Assembly (NCBI GenBank): GCA_023387295.1
Contig: JAEWIG010000268.1
Span: 1-14,076, forward strand
DNA length: 14,076 nucleotides
DNA from: Bacillota bacterium
GTDB taxonomy: Bacteria; Bacillota; Bacilli; Bacillales; Cytobacillaceae
Direction: 5' to 3'
The translations under genes and the position numbers were made by a program. Position 1 is the first letter of the stretch; every line of letters begins with the position of its first letter. Below the pieces are notes generated by a model. It was given only the letters and a program-made list of their open reading frames with translations, made no database searches and was not told the DNA's origin. This document shows, piece by piece, positions 6,665 to 13,904 of this stretch.

Positions 6665-7351
6665 TTATCCATACATACGACTGAGCTGATATTTCGAATA
6701 AGCTTCAGCCCTTGTATCAATGGATTGCAGCGCAAATTTAATAATATCAGGCAAGTATTCGTCATATTTAACTTCTAAAATAACGAGATTGTCTTCTAAT
6801 ACATTAACCATTGGAAGATTTCGTTCAAACATTGACGTATTTCGAATACTGGATTTAATATCACGGTCAAATGTGATACGAACATTTCCATAAGGATAGG
6901 TAAATGCTTCCCGGTTATAGTCAACAACTGCCACAGGTTTAATTAAACGCTGTGACATTTCTAAATACAAATCTCGAATGAGTGCCCGTTCATCGTCTTG
7001 CATCCAATTGATTTTCCCGACCCTCATCAACTCATACTCATCTTTCGTAATTTTGCACTTAGACTTATACGTTTGATTATTACGTTTGCTTTTTCGTTCT
7101 AAATGAATAACATGAGATGATTTATTATAGATTCGTACACGGTATTTATCACGATTGAGATAGCCTTCTTTTTTTTCTGTTAAAATACGGTCATCAAAGT
7201 TATCAAAATAGGCACTTCGAATATGATAACTCCCATTAGGACCTGCATGAGTATCCCTTCTCATAAGCCATTTTAATTTATCCCGCAGCATATAATATTC
7301 TGCTGTTGAAATCGCAAACTTTAATTCTCTTCTTCCCAAAGCTTGTTTCAT
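6665..7351 (-). CDS. VTC-domain (polyphosphate polymerase-like) protein
   Basis: A 228-residue stand-alone VTC domain, the tunnel-shaped triphosphate/polyphosphate domain found in yeast Vtc4. Motifs in order: RRELKFAIS near the N-terminus, YHIRSAYFDNFDDR (about 42-55), EKKEGYLNRDKYRVRIYN (about 59-76), HLERKSKRNNQTYKSKCKIT (about 83-102), VVDYNREAF (about 142-150), VRITFDRD (157-164) and LVILEVKYDEYLP (189-201), with the many Arg/Lys and acidic residues expected to line the tunnel. No signal or membrane segment, so it acts at the cytoplasmic face, probably with DUF4956. The start ATG at 7351 has AGGAGG 6 nt upstream. First gene of the operon with DUF4956 and CotH. Whether it makes polyphosphate or uses another nucleotide or phosphate polymer is not shown. 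Confidence 0.92.
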   Translation of the reverse strand: MKQALGRRELKFAISTAEYYMLRDKLKWLMRRDTHAGPNGSYHIRSAYFDNFDDRILTEKKEGYLNRDKYRVRIYNKSSHVIHLERKSKRNNQTYKSKCKITKDEYELMRVGKINWMQDDERALIRDLYLEMSQRLIKPVAVVDYNREAFTYPYGNVRITFDRDIKSSIRNTSMFERNLPMVNVLEDNLVILEVKYDEYLPDIIKFALQSIDTRAEAYSKYQLSRMYG

Positions 7352-7382
7352 TTGCTCCCTCCTTTCTCTTACTCTATTAGGT

Positions 7383-7415
7383 ATTGTAAAAAGAGAATGT
7401 GTCGGCTAGATGTCG
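7383..7415 (-). promoter_or_regulatory. VTC operon promoter with response-regulator-type direct repeat
   Basis: On the minus strand CGACAT (7410-7415) and CGACAC (7399-7404) are separated by 5 bp, an 11-bp period typical of OmpR-family operators. A -10-like TACAAT (7383-7388) lies 10 bp downstream, so the repeats cover the -35 position; no good sigma-A -35 exists. The plus-strand sequence at 7398-7414 matches 9701-9717 before the response-regulator gene at 13 of 17 positions. Regulation by that regulator is inferred. Confidence 0.6.
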
Positions 7416-7465
7416 GGGATGTTTTTTCAAAAAAATCTACCATGAGCTTCTACTATCAATCTTGT

Positions 7466-7554
7466 TATGTAAATGTCGTCGGCTTCATTTCCCTGCGCTT
7501 ACGATTACTTCGTAAATCGAGGCTTGCTCAATGAATCCGACGACGATTTTGTTT
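7466..7554. repeat. palindromic element E2, right copy of the inverted pair flanking VTC
   Basis: About 89 bp, an inverted copy of 6541-6630 (about 90% identical by hand count). Its arms GTCGTCGGCTTCATT (7475-7489) and AATGAATCCGACGAC (7530-7544) pair at 14 of 15 positions. It lies between the kinase terminator and the VTC promoter. Its T-rich end (GATTTTGTTTTTTT) faces the kinase gene, i.e. away from VTC, as does that of E1. Confidence 0.85.
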
Positions 7555-7568
7555 TTTTATAAAAAAAT

Positions 7569-7588
7569 AAACCCTCAAATGAAGGTTT
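7569..7588 (-). terminator. Rho-independent terminator of the two-component operon
   Basis: On the minus strand AAACCTTC and GAGGGTTT form an 8-bp stem with one G-U pair and an ATTT loop, followed by ATTTTTTTA. The stem overlaps the kinase stop codon. The G-U would be an A-C mismatch on the plus strand, so it acts on the minus strand. It separates the two-component operon from the VTC operon. Confidence 0.85.
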
Positions 7589-8954
7589 ACTTTTTAGGTA
7601 GTTCAATAATAAAAATCGATCCAGACTCATCGGATTTCTCCAATTTTAAATCGCCGTTCATTGACTGAGCCATCATTTTACTTAAGGTCAGCCCAATTCC
7701 AAGTCCTCTTTTCTTATAACGTTTGTTGACACCACGAAAGAAACGCTCAAAAATCAGTGACTGTTCCTCCTCTGGTATTCCGGGTCCGCTATCTTTTGTA
7801 CGAATTAAAATAAACTTATCCGTCTCTTCAAGTGAAACAACTATTTGACCCGTTCCTTCCATGGCGTCTCGTGCATTGTTCAATAGATTTGAGACTATCT
7901 GCTGTAAACGAATACGATCCAATTTGATCATTACAGGCTTTGCTAATGGGGTTAATGATATTTCAAGTTCTAAATCTAGCTGTGAGCTCTCCCACTGGCG
8001 TAAAGCGGTTGTTACAAGATGATTAATTTCAACTTCTTCTAGCTTGATTGGAATTGCGTCCACCGAAAAAGTATTAAAATTCACTAAATCAGCAACCATT
8101 GTTTTCATTTTTTCAGATTCTTCAATGGCCATCGTTAAAAACTCTTTCTGTTCATCTCCCGTAACGACTCCGTCTTGAATGGCTTGTAGTAGGCTACTGA
8201 TCGAGGTAACGGGTGTTTTTAGTTCATGAGTGACACCTGCTAAAAGTTCTGTTCGGGTTTTTTCGAGTTGTTGAAGACGATCAACCATGCTCCGAAATGA
8301 TTCTGTTAATTCAAAGAGTTCCTTCTCCTTTATATGAGTCGGAAGCTTGATCGCATATGAACCTTGCTGAACGGTTTGAGCCGCAACTGCTACTTCCTTT
8401 ATTGGATTGACTAACCGCTTTGACAAAAAGAAAATCGCTAACCATCCTAGTAAAGCAATTGAAAGAATAAAGATTGAAAGCTGTCCAAACTGCTGGCTAA
8501 CTTCAGTGACCTTCTCTTTTAACTCCGTTACATACACGAAACCGATAACGTTCTCATTCATTTGAATTGGCTTTTTCACAACATAATATTCTATATTATT
8601 GTTTTTATCTAACCACTTGAATGTACCCACATCTTTTTGAATCAATTCTTGTGTTACTTTAAAATTTGGTTTACCTCCTGGTCCTTTGTACAGTGAAAGT
8701 ATGTTCCCGTATTCATCTGTCAACGTAACCTCAGGCTTAATTTCTCGAAAATCGTTTCCTTCTTGGCGTTCAAATTCAGGAGGACCCGTTTCTAAATGTG
8801 TGATTAGATTTACCATATCATCAGCAACATAGTTCATAAATTCAAGACGACTCTCAATCGTCGTATAGCGAAGCCAACTGGCAAATGCGAAAAAGACAAG
8901 CCCTAATCCTATTAGCATGGTTAAGACATAACGACTCGTCCAGTATCGTAGCAT
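7587..8954 (-). CDS. sensor histidine kinase
   Basis: Membrane sensor kinase that should phosphorylate the response regulator encoded just upstream. The 455 residues contain a first membrane helix (about 10-27), an extracytoplasmic domain of some 130 residues (28-159), a second helix (160-177), HAMP (178-232), and a HisKA domain with His243 in VTHELKTP. The ATPase domain follows, with an N box (SNLLNNARDA, Asn356 and Asn360), G1 DSGPG (388-392), F box FERFFRG and G2 GLGIGL (417-422). All catalytic motifs are intact. The start is taken at the ATG at 8954, 16 bp after the regulator stop, because the protein then begins MLRYWTSRYV before the helix. Its ribosome binding site is weak, so a GTG at 8981 or translational coupling remains possible. 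The sensed signal is unknown; the sensor domain contains no motif I recognise. Confidence 0.93.
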   Translation of the reverse strand: MLRYWTSRYVLTMLIGLGLVFFAFASWLRYTTIESRLEFMNYVADDMVNLITHLETGPPEFERQEGNDFREIKPEVTLTDEYGNILSLYKGPGGKPNFKVTQELIQKDVGTFKWLDKNNNIEYYVVKKPIQMNENVIGFVYVTELKEKVTEVSQQFGQLSIFILSIALLGWLAIFFLSKRLVNPIKEVAVAAQTVQQGSYAIKLPTHIKEKELFELTESFRSMVDRLQQLEKTRTELLAGVTHELKTPVTSISSLLQAIQDGVVTGDEQKEFLTMAIEESEKMKTMVADLVNFNTFSVDAIPIKLEEVEINHLVTTALRQWESSQLDLELEISLTPLAKPVMIKLDRIRLQQIVSNLLNNARDAMEGTGQIVVSLEETDKFILIRTKDSGPGIPEEEQSLIFERFFRGVNKRYKKRGLGIGLTLSKMMAQSMNGDLKLEKSDESGSIFIIELPKK

Positions 8955-8970
8955 AGAAACTTTATTTTCT

Positions 8971-9651
8971 TCATTCGACACGTAATTGATACCCCAATCC
9001 TCGTAACGTCCGAATTTCTCCTTCTGAAATAGGCCATTCGGCAAGAGCTTTTCGAATTCGTTTTATCGATAAATCAACAGCGCGATCACTGCCGTCATAA
9101 TCCCAACCCCATATTTCCTCAATTAGCTGTTCTCTCGAGAATGTTCGATTTGGATGTTCAGCTAGAAAAAAAAGTACAGATAAATCTCTTGGTAGAAGCA
9201 TAATTTCTTCTCCTGCCAAGTACACACGGTGAGCTTGAAAATCAATTTCAAGTTGCCCAAAACGTTTTCTATCACAGTTCTCATTTACATTTTGTGAGCG
9301 TCTAAGAACGGCTTTCACCCGGGCCACCACTTCTTCTGCAATAAATGGCTTAGGGATATAATCATCCGCTCCTTCTGAAAACCCCTCTAGACGATTATTC
9401 ACATCGCCTAGCGCTGTCAACATGATAACAGGACAGTCTCCGTGTAGACGAATTTCTTTCAATATCTCCCAACCGCTCTTCCCTGGTAACATGACATCAA
9501 GAATCACTAAGTCTGGTTTAATTTGCTCGAAGGAAGCGATTGCTTCATCTCCACGAAAACACTGAGTTACCTGGAAGGATGACTTTACAAAATAAGCTTT
9601 CAGCACCTGGCTGATAGCTAGTTCATCTTCAACAATCAAAATTTTAGTCAT
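8971..9651 (-). CDS. OmpR/PhoB-family response regulator
   Basis: DNA-binding response regulator of 226 residues. The receiver domain (1-120) has the acidic pair Glu8-Asp9, phosphoacceptor Asp52 in LVILDVMLPG, Thr79 and Lys101 in IPKPF. The winged-helix effector domain (about 130-226) ends in the usual GLGYQLRVE. The ATG at 9651 has GAAGGTG 6 nt upstream. It is the first gene of a two-gene operon with the kinase. The promoter carries a direct repeat also found before the VTC gene, so autoregulation and control of VTC-DUF4956-CotH are likely (inference). Closest Bacillus relatives by layout would be PhoP-like regulators, but the paralogue cannot be named. Confidence 0.95.
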   Translation of the reverse strand: MTKILIVEDELAISQVLKAYFVKSSFQVTQCFRGDEAIASFEQIKPDLVILDVMLPGKSGWEILKEIRLHGDCPVIMLTALGDVNNRLEGFSEGADDYIPKPFIAEEVVARVKAVLRRSQNVNENCDRKRFGQLEIDFQAHRVYLAGEEIMLLPRDLSVLFFLAEHPNRTFSREQLIEEIWGWDYDGSDRAVDLSIKRIRKALAEWPISEGEIRTLRGLGYQLRVE

Positions 9652-9680
9652 ACAAACACCTTCTACAGCTAATTTTGTTT

Positions 9681-9718
9681 ACCATACCATATCATTCCAT
9701 TATGTCAGGAAGATGTCA
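9681..9718 (-). promoter_or_regulatory. promoter and direct-repeat operator of the two-component operon
   Basis: On the minus strand TGACAT (9713-9718), a 5-bp spacer and TGACAT (9702-9707) form a perfect 11-bp-period direct repeat. Two overlapping TATGGT hexamers follow. The one at 9686-9691 is 10 bp from the repeat, as in the VTC promoter. The one at 9681-9686 pairs with a -35-like CTGACA (9703-9708) at a 16-bp spacing. Either way the regulator would contact RNA polymerase at the -35 region. Confidence 0.6.
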
Positions 9719-9860
9719 TGAAATATAAAAATGGTAGTCGGCTTACAGTAAATTACTGACTAAACTCTGAGCTAGATTTTTTTTTCATTCGATTATTTCT
9801 CGAGTGATTTGCTTATCATTGTACAAAAATAAAGAACAAAATTCATCTTGGGATATGAAA

Positions 9861-9965
9861 TATCTAGCAATTTTTTCTCAATATCTTGTCCTTTTCAGAA
9901 ATTATCTAGCAGATTTTTCAAAATATCTAGCAACTTTATAAATATATCGGGCTCTTTCCATTAAA
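9861..9965. repeat. five 21-bp tandem repeats in an intergenic region
   Basis: TATCTAGCA or a variant begins at 9861, 9882 (TATCTTGTC), 9903, 9924 and 9945 (TATCGGGCT): exact 21-bp spacing, about two DNA helical turns. Each unit continues with a T-rich stretch. Three copies keep the 9-bp core exactly; two are diverged. A reversed core (GCTAGAT) lies at 9771-9777. I see no gene in 9652-10023; it holds the promoter, a dyad at 9746-9758, these repeats and the terminator. Confidence 0.75.
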
Positions 9966-10009
9966 AAGAGGATGTTCCAAAAGCAAAACTTTCGGAACAT
10001 CCTCTTTTT
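9963..10009 (-). terminator. strong terminator of the sugar operon (probably bidirectional)
   Basis: A perfect 16-bp stem, AAAAAGAGGATGTTCC (9963-9978) with GGAACATCCTCTTTTT (9994-10009). On the minus strand it is extended inward by a G-U and a further AAAG/CTTT. It starts 14 bp after the isomerase stop codon. T-runs occur at both ends, so it could also work on the plus strand. Confidence 0.9.
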
Positions 10010-10023
10010 TCTTTTATCACTAA

Positions 10024-10992
10024 CTATACCCACCACATATCAGAAACTTCTTCTTCAATTAATACAGTCTTTAAGTTTTTAACCGCTCTTGAGAACCCTT
10101 CTTCTATCGACATAATCGGATCTTCATGTTCAATGCTTACAACATAGTCATAGCCAAAGGTACGGAGTGTACTCATCATGTCTGACCACTCTTGAAGGCT
10201 ATGCCCACATCCGACAGAACGGAACGTCCATGCTCTCGTTTGGACATTTCCATATGGTTGCATATCTGTGAGTCCATACATGTTGACATTGTCCTGATCA
10301 ATGTAAGTATCTTTTGCATGGAAATGGTGAATGGCGTTTGCCTTTCCGAGAATTTTTATCGCGGCAACAGGATCAATTCCTTGCCACCATAAATGACTGG
10401 GATCAAGGTTTGCACCTATCGCATCACATGTTTCTTCTCTAAGCTTCAGAAGGGAGTATGGGGTATGAACGAGAAAGCCACCGTGTAGCTCTAAGCCAAT
10501 TTTGACATTATGCTCTTTCGCATATTGTCCTACTTCTTTCCAATATGGAATTAATTTTTCCTCCCATTGCCACTTTAAAATATCACCGTATTCATTTGGC
10601 CACGGAGCAACAGGCCAATTTGGATACTTAGCCTCCTCTTGATCGCCAGCAACTCCAGAGAAACAATTAACAACAGGAACCTCCATTAAGCTAGCTAATT
10701 TAATCGTCTTCATTAATACTTGATGTGATTCTTCTGCAAATGCCTTGTCTGGGGAAATCGGATTTCCATGGCAACTAAAAGCGCTAATAATTAACCCTCT
10801 TGACGTTACTTTCCTTAAGTAGTTATAACGCTCTTCCTCATTTTCTAATAGCAAATCAAGATTACAGTGAGCATTCCCTGGATAACAACCTGTTCCAATT
10901 TCAACCGCACTCAAGCCGGCTTCTTTCACATAATCAAGCATATCATCGAGGTTTTTCTGTGAAAATAATACTGTAAATACGCCTAGTTTCAT
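10024..10992 (-). CDS. sugar phosphate isomerase/epimerase-family TIM barrel protein
   Basis: AP-endonuclease-2-like TIM barrel (IolE/xylose-isomerase-like) of 322 residues. Candidate divalent-metal ligands are Glu168 (IGLELHGG), Asp197 and His200 (NLDPSHLWWQG), His225 (HFHAKD) and Glu288 (SIEHEDP). The protein starts MKLGVFTVLF, forming the first barrel strand; AGGAGG lies 7 nt before the ATG. Last gene of the operon, 79 bp after a Gfo/Idh/MocA gene. Members of this family isomerise or epimerise sugars, dehydrate inosose, or act on 3-keto-glycosides next to such dehydrogenases. The local context supports a keto-sugar step but not a specific one. Cytoplasmic: no signal peptide. Confidence 0.88.
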   Translation of the reverse strand: MKLGVFTVLFSQKNLDDMLDYVKEAGLSAVEIGTGCYPGNAHCNLDLLLENEEERYNYLRKVTSRGLIISAFSCHGNPISPDKAFAEESHQVLMKTIKLASLMEVPVVNCFSGVAGDQEEAKYPNWPVAPWPNEYGDILKWQWEEKLIPYWKEVGQYAKEHNVKIGLELHGGFLVHTPYSLLKLREETCDAIGANLDPSHLWWQGIDPVAAIKILGKANAIHHFHAKDTYIDQDNVNMYGLTDMQPYGNVQTRAWTFRSVGCGHSLQEWSDMMSTLRTFGYDYVVSIEHEDPIMSIEEGFSRAVKNLKTVLIEEEVSDMWWV

Positions 10993-11071
10993 ATTCTTTC
11001 CTCCTCATCTCTCGCTCTGACTCCTTGTGACTAATGACTTTCATACGTCGCTGTTCAATCGCCATAGCTTT

Positions 11072-12112
11072 CTATTTCATCCGAATGCTTTTCCCTATTT
11101 CACTACTCTTATAGATTGCATCAATAATCTTGGAAACTTGTAATGCTTCCTTTCGATTGACGATAAAGCCTCTCTTTCCTAAACAGCTGTCAATAAAATT
11201 TTGTGCTTGGAAGATGCCTGGGTCTTCTTCACCAGGAAGCCAATCTGCTTCGCTATTAATTAATATTCCGTGTTTTGCTTGGTTCAGCTGGAATGGAAAT
11301 AAATCAATTCCACCCGTTTGACCTGATATGCTTACATGTTCTTTATCACTTTTGATGTTTGCAGACCACGACGTTTCAAAAAGCATCGTAGCGCCATTAT
11401 CAAATTTAATATAAGCAGTTACATGATCATCTACATCAAAGGAGCTATGGTCAAAGCTACCCCATAAGTTTATTTGATTAGGCATTTTACTTAATTGGTT
11501 ATAAGTAGTTCCAAGTACCTCAACAGGTTCTGGATTCCCTAATAGCCAGAGAGCTAAGTCTAGAAAGTGACAGCCATAATCGATTAAGCTGCCTCCTCCT
11601 TGCAACTCTTTATTTGTAAACACACCCCAACCAGGAACCTTGCGTCTTCTAAGTGCTTGAACTCTCGCTACAAATGGTTGACCAATTTCATTTTCTGCAA
11701 TCAATCCCTTAGCTGCCTGTGATTCCTTCATAAAACGATAGTGATACGCGATAGCCAGGACTTTTCCTGACTTCTCTGCTGCATCACTCATTTGCTGACT
11801 TTCCTCAAGTGACATCGCCATTGGCTTTTCACACAATACATGAATACCAGCTTCTAACGCTGCAATCGTTAGTTCAGCATGAAACTTATTTGGGGTGCAT
11901 ATGACGACAGCATCTACCTCATGAAACATATCTCGATAATGATGAAACACCTTTGGAATATTGAACTTTTTAGCAACTGATTGTGCCACTTGTTCATTAA
12001 CATCACAAATTCCTGCTATCGTTACTTCCTCAGATAATGTTAAAAAAGCTGGAATATGTCGGTTTTGTGCAATTCCGCCTACACCAATAATCCCTATCTG
12101 CAACTTCTTCAT
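11072..12112 (-). CDS. Gfo/Idh/MocA-family oxidoreductase (copy A)
   Basis: NAD(P)-dependent sugar dehydrogenase of 346 residues. The Rossmann fold is at the N-terminus (IGIIGVGGIAQNRH, with Asp37 after the second strand suggesting NAD preference). The family motif EKP is at 95-97 with Lys96, and Asp178 and His182 (IDYGCHFLDL) complete the expected catalytic set. The start is the ATG at 12112, which places MKKLQIGIIG at the Rossmann strand, with AGGGG 7 nt upstream overlapping the previous stop; a start at 12151 would lie inside the neighbour. It is 10 bp from the preceding dehydrogenase gene, so they are translated together. It is clearly paralogous to that gene but diverged, so the two probably act on different substrates or on different steps. 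Confidence 0.92.
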   Translation of the reverse strand: MKKLQIGIIGVGGIAQNRHIPAFLTLSEEVTIAGICDVNEQVAQSVAKKFNIPKVFHHYRDMFHEVDAVVICTPNKFHAELTIAALEAGIHVLCEKPMAMSLEESQQMSDAAEKSGKVLAIAYHYRFMKESQAAKGLIAENEIGQPFVARVQALRRRKVPGWGVFTNKELQGGGSLIDYGCHFLDLALWLLGNPEPVEVLGTTYNQLSKMPNQINLWGSFDHSSFDVDDHVTAYIKFDNGATMLFETSWSANIKSDKEHVSISGQTGGIDLFPFQLNQAKHGILINSEADWLPGEEDPGIFQAQNFIDSCLGKRGFIVNRKEALQVSKIIDAIYKSSEIGKSIRMK

Positions 12113-12122
12113 AAGACTGCCC

Positions 12123-13148
12123 CTACAACTTAACGATTCGTTTTGTTTCATTTGATTCTAACGCTGCAAGTACCACTTGAAGAGATTTCATTCCTTCCTC
12201 TCCAGTTACAAGTGGTTCTGTATCATTTATAATGGAGTTCACAAAGTGCTTGATTACTTGCGACTCTGTTTGTTTTCCTTCTTCATTCGTCTGAATGCCA
12301 CCAAGTTCGTATTTAACAACTTCTCCTGTTTTATATTGAACGATTAAGGAATAGGTTGGATCATCTTCTAAACGAATGATCGCTTTTTCACCGTAAATAA
12401 CAGTTGAATTATCTTCTTTCGATACATAGGACCAGCTTGCTGCGAGCGTACCAATAATCCCGCTTTCTGTTTTCAGCATACATACAGCTGTATCATCTAC
12501 ATCTGCATTTTCCTTTGCACTTGTTTCAACAAATGCACCCACTTCCACAATTTCTTCCCCAAGGATATAGCGAATCAGATCCGTCTTATGAACGCCTAAA
12601 TCGCCCATAGCACCAATAAACGCCTCATTTTTTCTAAAGAACCAGCTCTCTTTTCCATCTGCACTCCAGCCTTCTGGACCACCGTGACCAAAGGCCGTGC
12701 GGAAGCTATAAATCTTTCCTATCTCACCTTTTTCAATTAACTGCTTTGCTTTCATGTGTGATTGAACAAATCGTTGATTATGAGCAATCATGAGTTTCTT
12801 ATTATTTTTCCCAGCAGCTTCAATCATTTCTTTCGCTTCTTCAAGAGATGTTGCCATCGGTTTTTCACATAATACATGCTTACCCGCATTGAGTGCTGCA
12901 ACGGAAATTTCAGCATGTAAAAAATTTGGGGTACATACACTTACGGCTGTGATATCAGGATTTTCGAGTAAATCTTCATAATTCATATAGCTTGTTGCCT
13001 TGTATTGTTCTGCTAATTCATTGGCTCGTTCTGCTACAATATCGCAAACTGCAACAATTTCTACATGATCGTTACTGAAATACTCGGGAAGATGACGATG
13101 CTTCGCAATGCTTCCACAACCAATAATTCCAACTTTAATCTTCTCCAT
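12123..13148 (-). CDS. Gfo/Idh/MocA-family oxidoreductase (copy B)
   Basis: Second dehydrogenase of the operon, 341 residues. Rossmann motif KVGIIGCGSIAKHRH at the N-terminus with Asp36 at the end of the second strand, EKP motif with Lys96, and Asp183 and His187 (MGDLGVHKTD) as the remaining predicted catalytic residues. The start is the ATG at 13148: AGGAGG lies 6 nt upstream, and upstream in-frame codons belong to the neighbouring gene. It follows the ThuA-like gene after 22 bp. In rhizobial trehalose use, ThuB of this same family oxidises the sugar and works with ThuA, so this gene next to a ThuA-like protein is the better candidate for a ThuB-like role. The substrate is not known. Confidence 0.92.
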   Translation of the reverse strand: MEKIKVGIIGCGSIAKHRHLPEYFSNDHVEIVAVCDIVAERANELAEQYKATSYMNYEDLLENPDITAVSVCTPNFLHAEISVAALNAGKHVLCEKPMATSLEEAKEMIEAAGKNNKKLMIAHNQRFVQSHMKAKQLIEKGEIGKIYSFRTAFGHGGPEGWSADGKESWFFRKNEAFIGAMGDLGVHKTDLIRYILGEEIVEVGAFVETSAKENADVDDTAVCMLKTESGIIGTLAASWSYVSKEDNSTVIYGEKAIIRLEDDPTYSLIVQYKTGEVVKYELGGIQTNEEGKQTESQVIKHFVNSIINDTEPLVTGEEGMKSLQVVLAALESNETKRIVKL

Positions 13149-13170
13149 GTTGGTCCTCCTTATAATGAAG

Positions 13171-13890
13171 TTATCCCTTAATTTCTTCAAGTGGCTGTGC
13201 ATTTCCGTATATAGGCTTCTGGAGTGTTGTCGGTTTTGCCCACTTAACTGCATTTACGATGACACGTTGAACTTCCTCGTTGTGATAGGTTGGATAGGTT
13301 TCATGACCTGGTCGAAAATAAAAAATCTTCCCTTGCCCACGCTTATATGTACAACCACTTCTAAAAACCTCTCCCCCTTCAAACCAGCTAACCATTACTA
13401 GCTCATCAGGAGTTGGAATATCAAAGTGCTCTCCATACATTTCTTCCTTATCCAGTTCGATAAATTCTCCTAGTCCTTCGACGATTGGGTGAGTTGGATC
13501 TACTATCCAAATTCGTTCCTTTTCATCCGCTTCTCTCCACTTTAAGTCGCATGAAGTTCCCATTAAGCTTTTAAAAATTTTCGAAAAATGACCAGAATGC
13601 AGAACTATCAGTCCCATTCCATCAAGCACTCGTTGCTTCACTTTTTCTACAATGTCATCCTTCACTTCATCGTGAGCGAGATGTCCCCACCAAATTAAAA
13701 CATCTGTATTCATTAGCACTTCATCTGATAATCCATGTTCTGGCTCATCTAATGTGGCTGTTTGAATCTCTAACTGCTCATCTCTTAAGGACGTTGCAAT
13801 GGCCCCATGTATTCCTTCAGGATAAATCTCCTTAACTTGAGGGTCTTTCTGCTCATGGCGATTTTCATTCCACACTGTAACTCTCAACAT
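13171..13890 (-). CDS. ThuA-like protein
   Basis: ThuA family (class I glutamine-amidotransferase-like fold), 239 residues, cytoplasmic. Visible family segments: MLRVTVWNENRHE, VLIWWGHLAHDEV (64-76), GLIVLHSGHFSKIF (93-106), WIVDPTHPI (128-136), MYGEHFDIP (151-159) and GKIFYFRPGHETYPTYHNEE (187-206). The amidotransferase Cys nucleophile is not in the usual place: LHSGH occupies the elbow, as is normal for ThuA proteins. ThuA takes part in use of trehalose-type disaccharides together with ThuB-like dehydrogenases. The exact reaction is debated; a step on 3-keto-glycosides is the likely role. GGAGG lies 6 nt before the ATG. It is 14 bp downstream of the AraC-type regulator stop and 22 bp upstream of copy B. 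Confidence 0.9.
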   Translation of the reverse strand: MLRVTVWNENRHEQKDPQVKEIYPEGIHGAIATSLRDEQLEIQTATLDEPEHGLSDEVLMNTDVLIWWGHLAHDEVKDDIVEKVKQRVLDGMGLIVLHSGHFSKIFKSLMGTSCDLKWREADEKERIWIVDPTHPIVEGLGEFIELDKEEMYGEHFDIPTPDELVMVSWFEGGEVFRSGCTYKRGQGKIFYFRPGHETYPTYHNEEVQRVIVNAVKWAKPTTLQKPIYGNAQPLEEIKG

Positions 13891-13904
13891 ATGAAACCTC
13901 CATC

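Noticed and set aside
7383..7427. Sigma-D-like promoter before VTC (GCCGACAC resembling GCCGATAT)
   Set aside because: No TAAA at the required distance upstream; the same bases are better explained by the direct repeat shared with the regulator promoter.
8955..9044. Longer kinase start at 9044 overlapping the regulator by 74 bp
   Set aside because: The extra 30 residues are encoded by the regulator's C-terminal codons in another frame, and the protein starting at 8954 begins just before the first membrane helix, as usual for this family.
7466..9651. One five-gene operon from the response regulator through CotH
   Set aside because: A well-formed minus-strand terminator at 7569-7588 closes the kinase gene and a separate promoter-like region precedes VTC; read-through is possible but not the simplest reading.
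9861..9965. 21-bp repeats as a coding repeat (7 residues per unit)
   Set aside because: The core contains TAG in one plus-strand frame, units are interrupted by stops in the frames I checked, and there is no start codon with a ribosome binding site.
11961..12155. Plus-strand frames opposite the sugar operon genes
   Set aside because: They lie wholly within strongly supported minus-strand dehydrogenase genes, lack ribosome binding sites and encode no recognisable domain.
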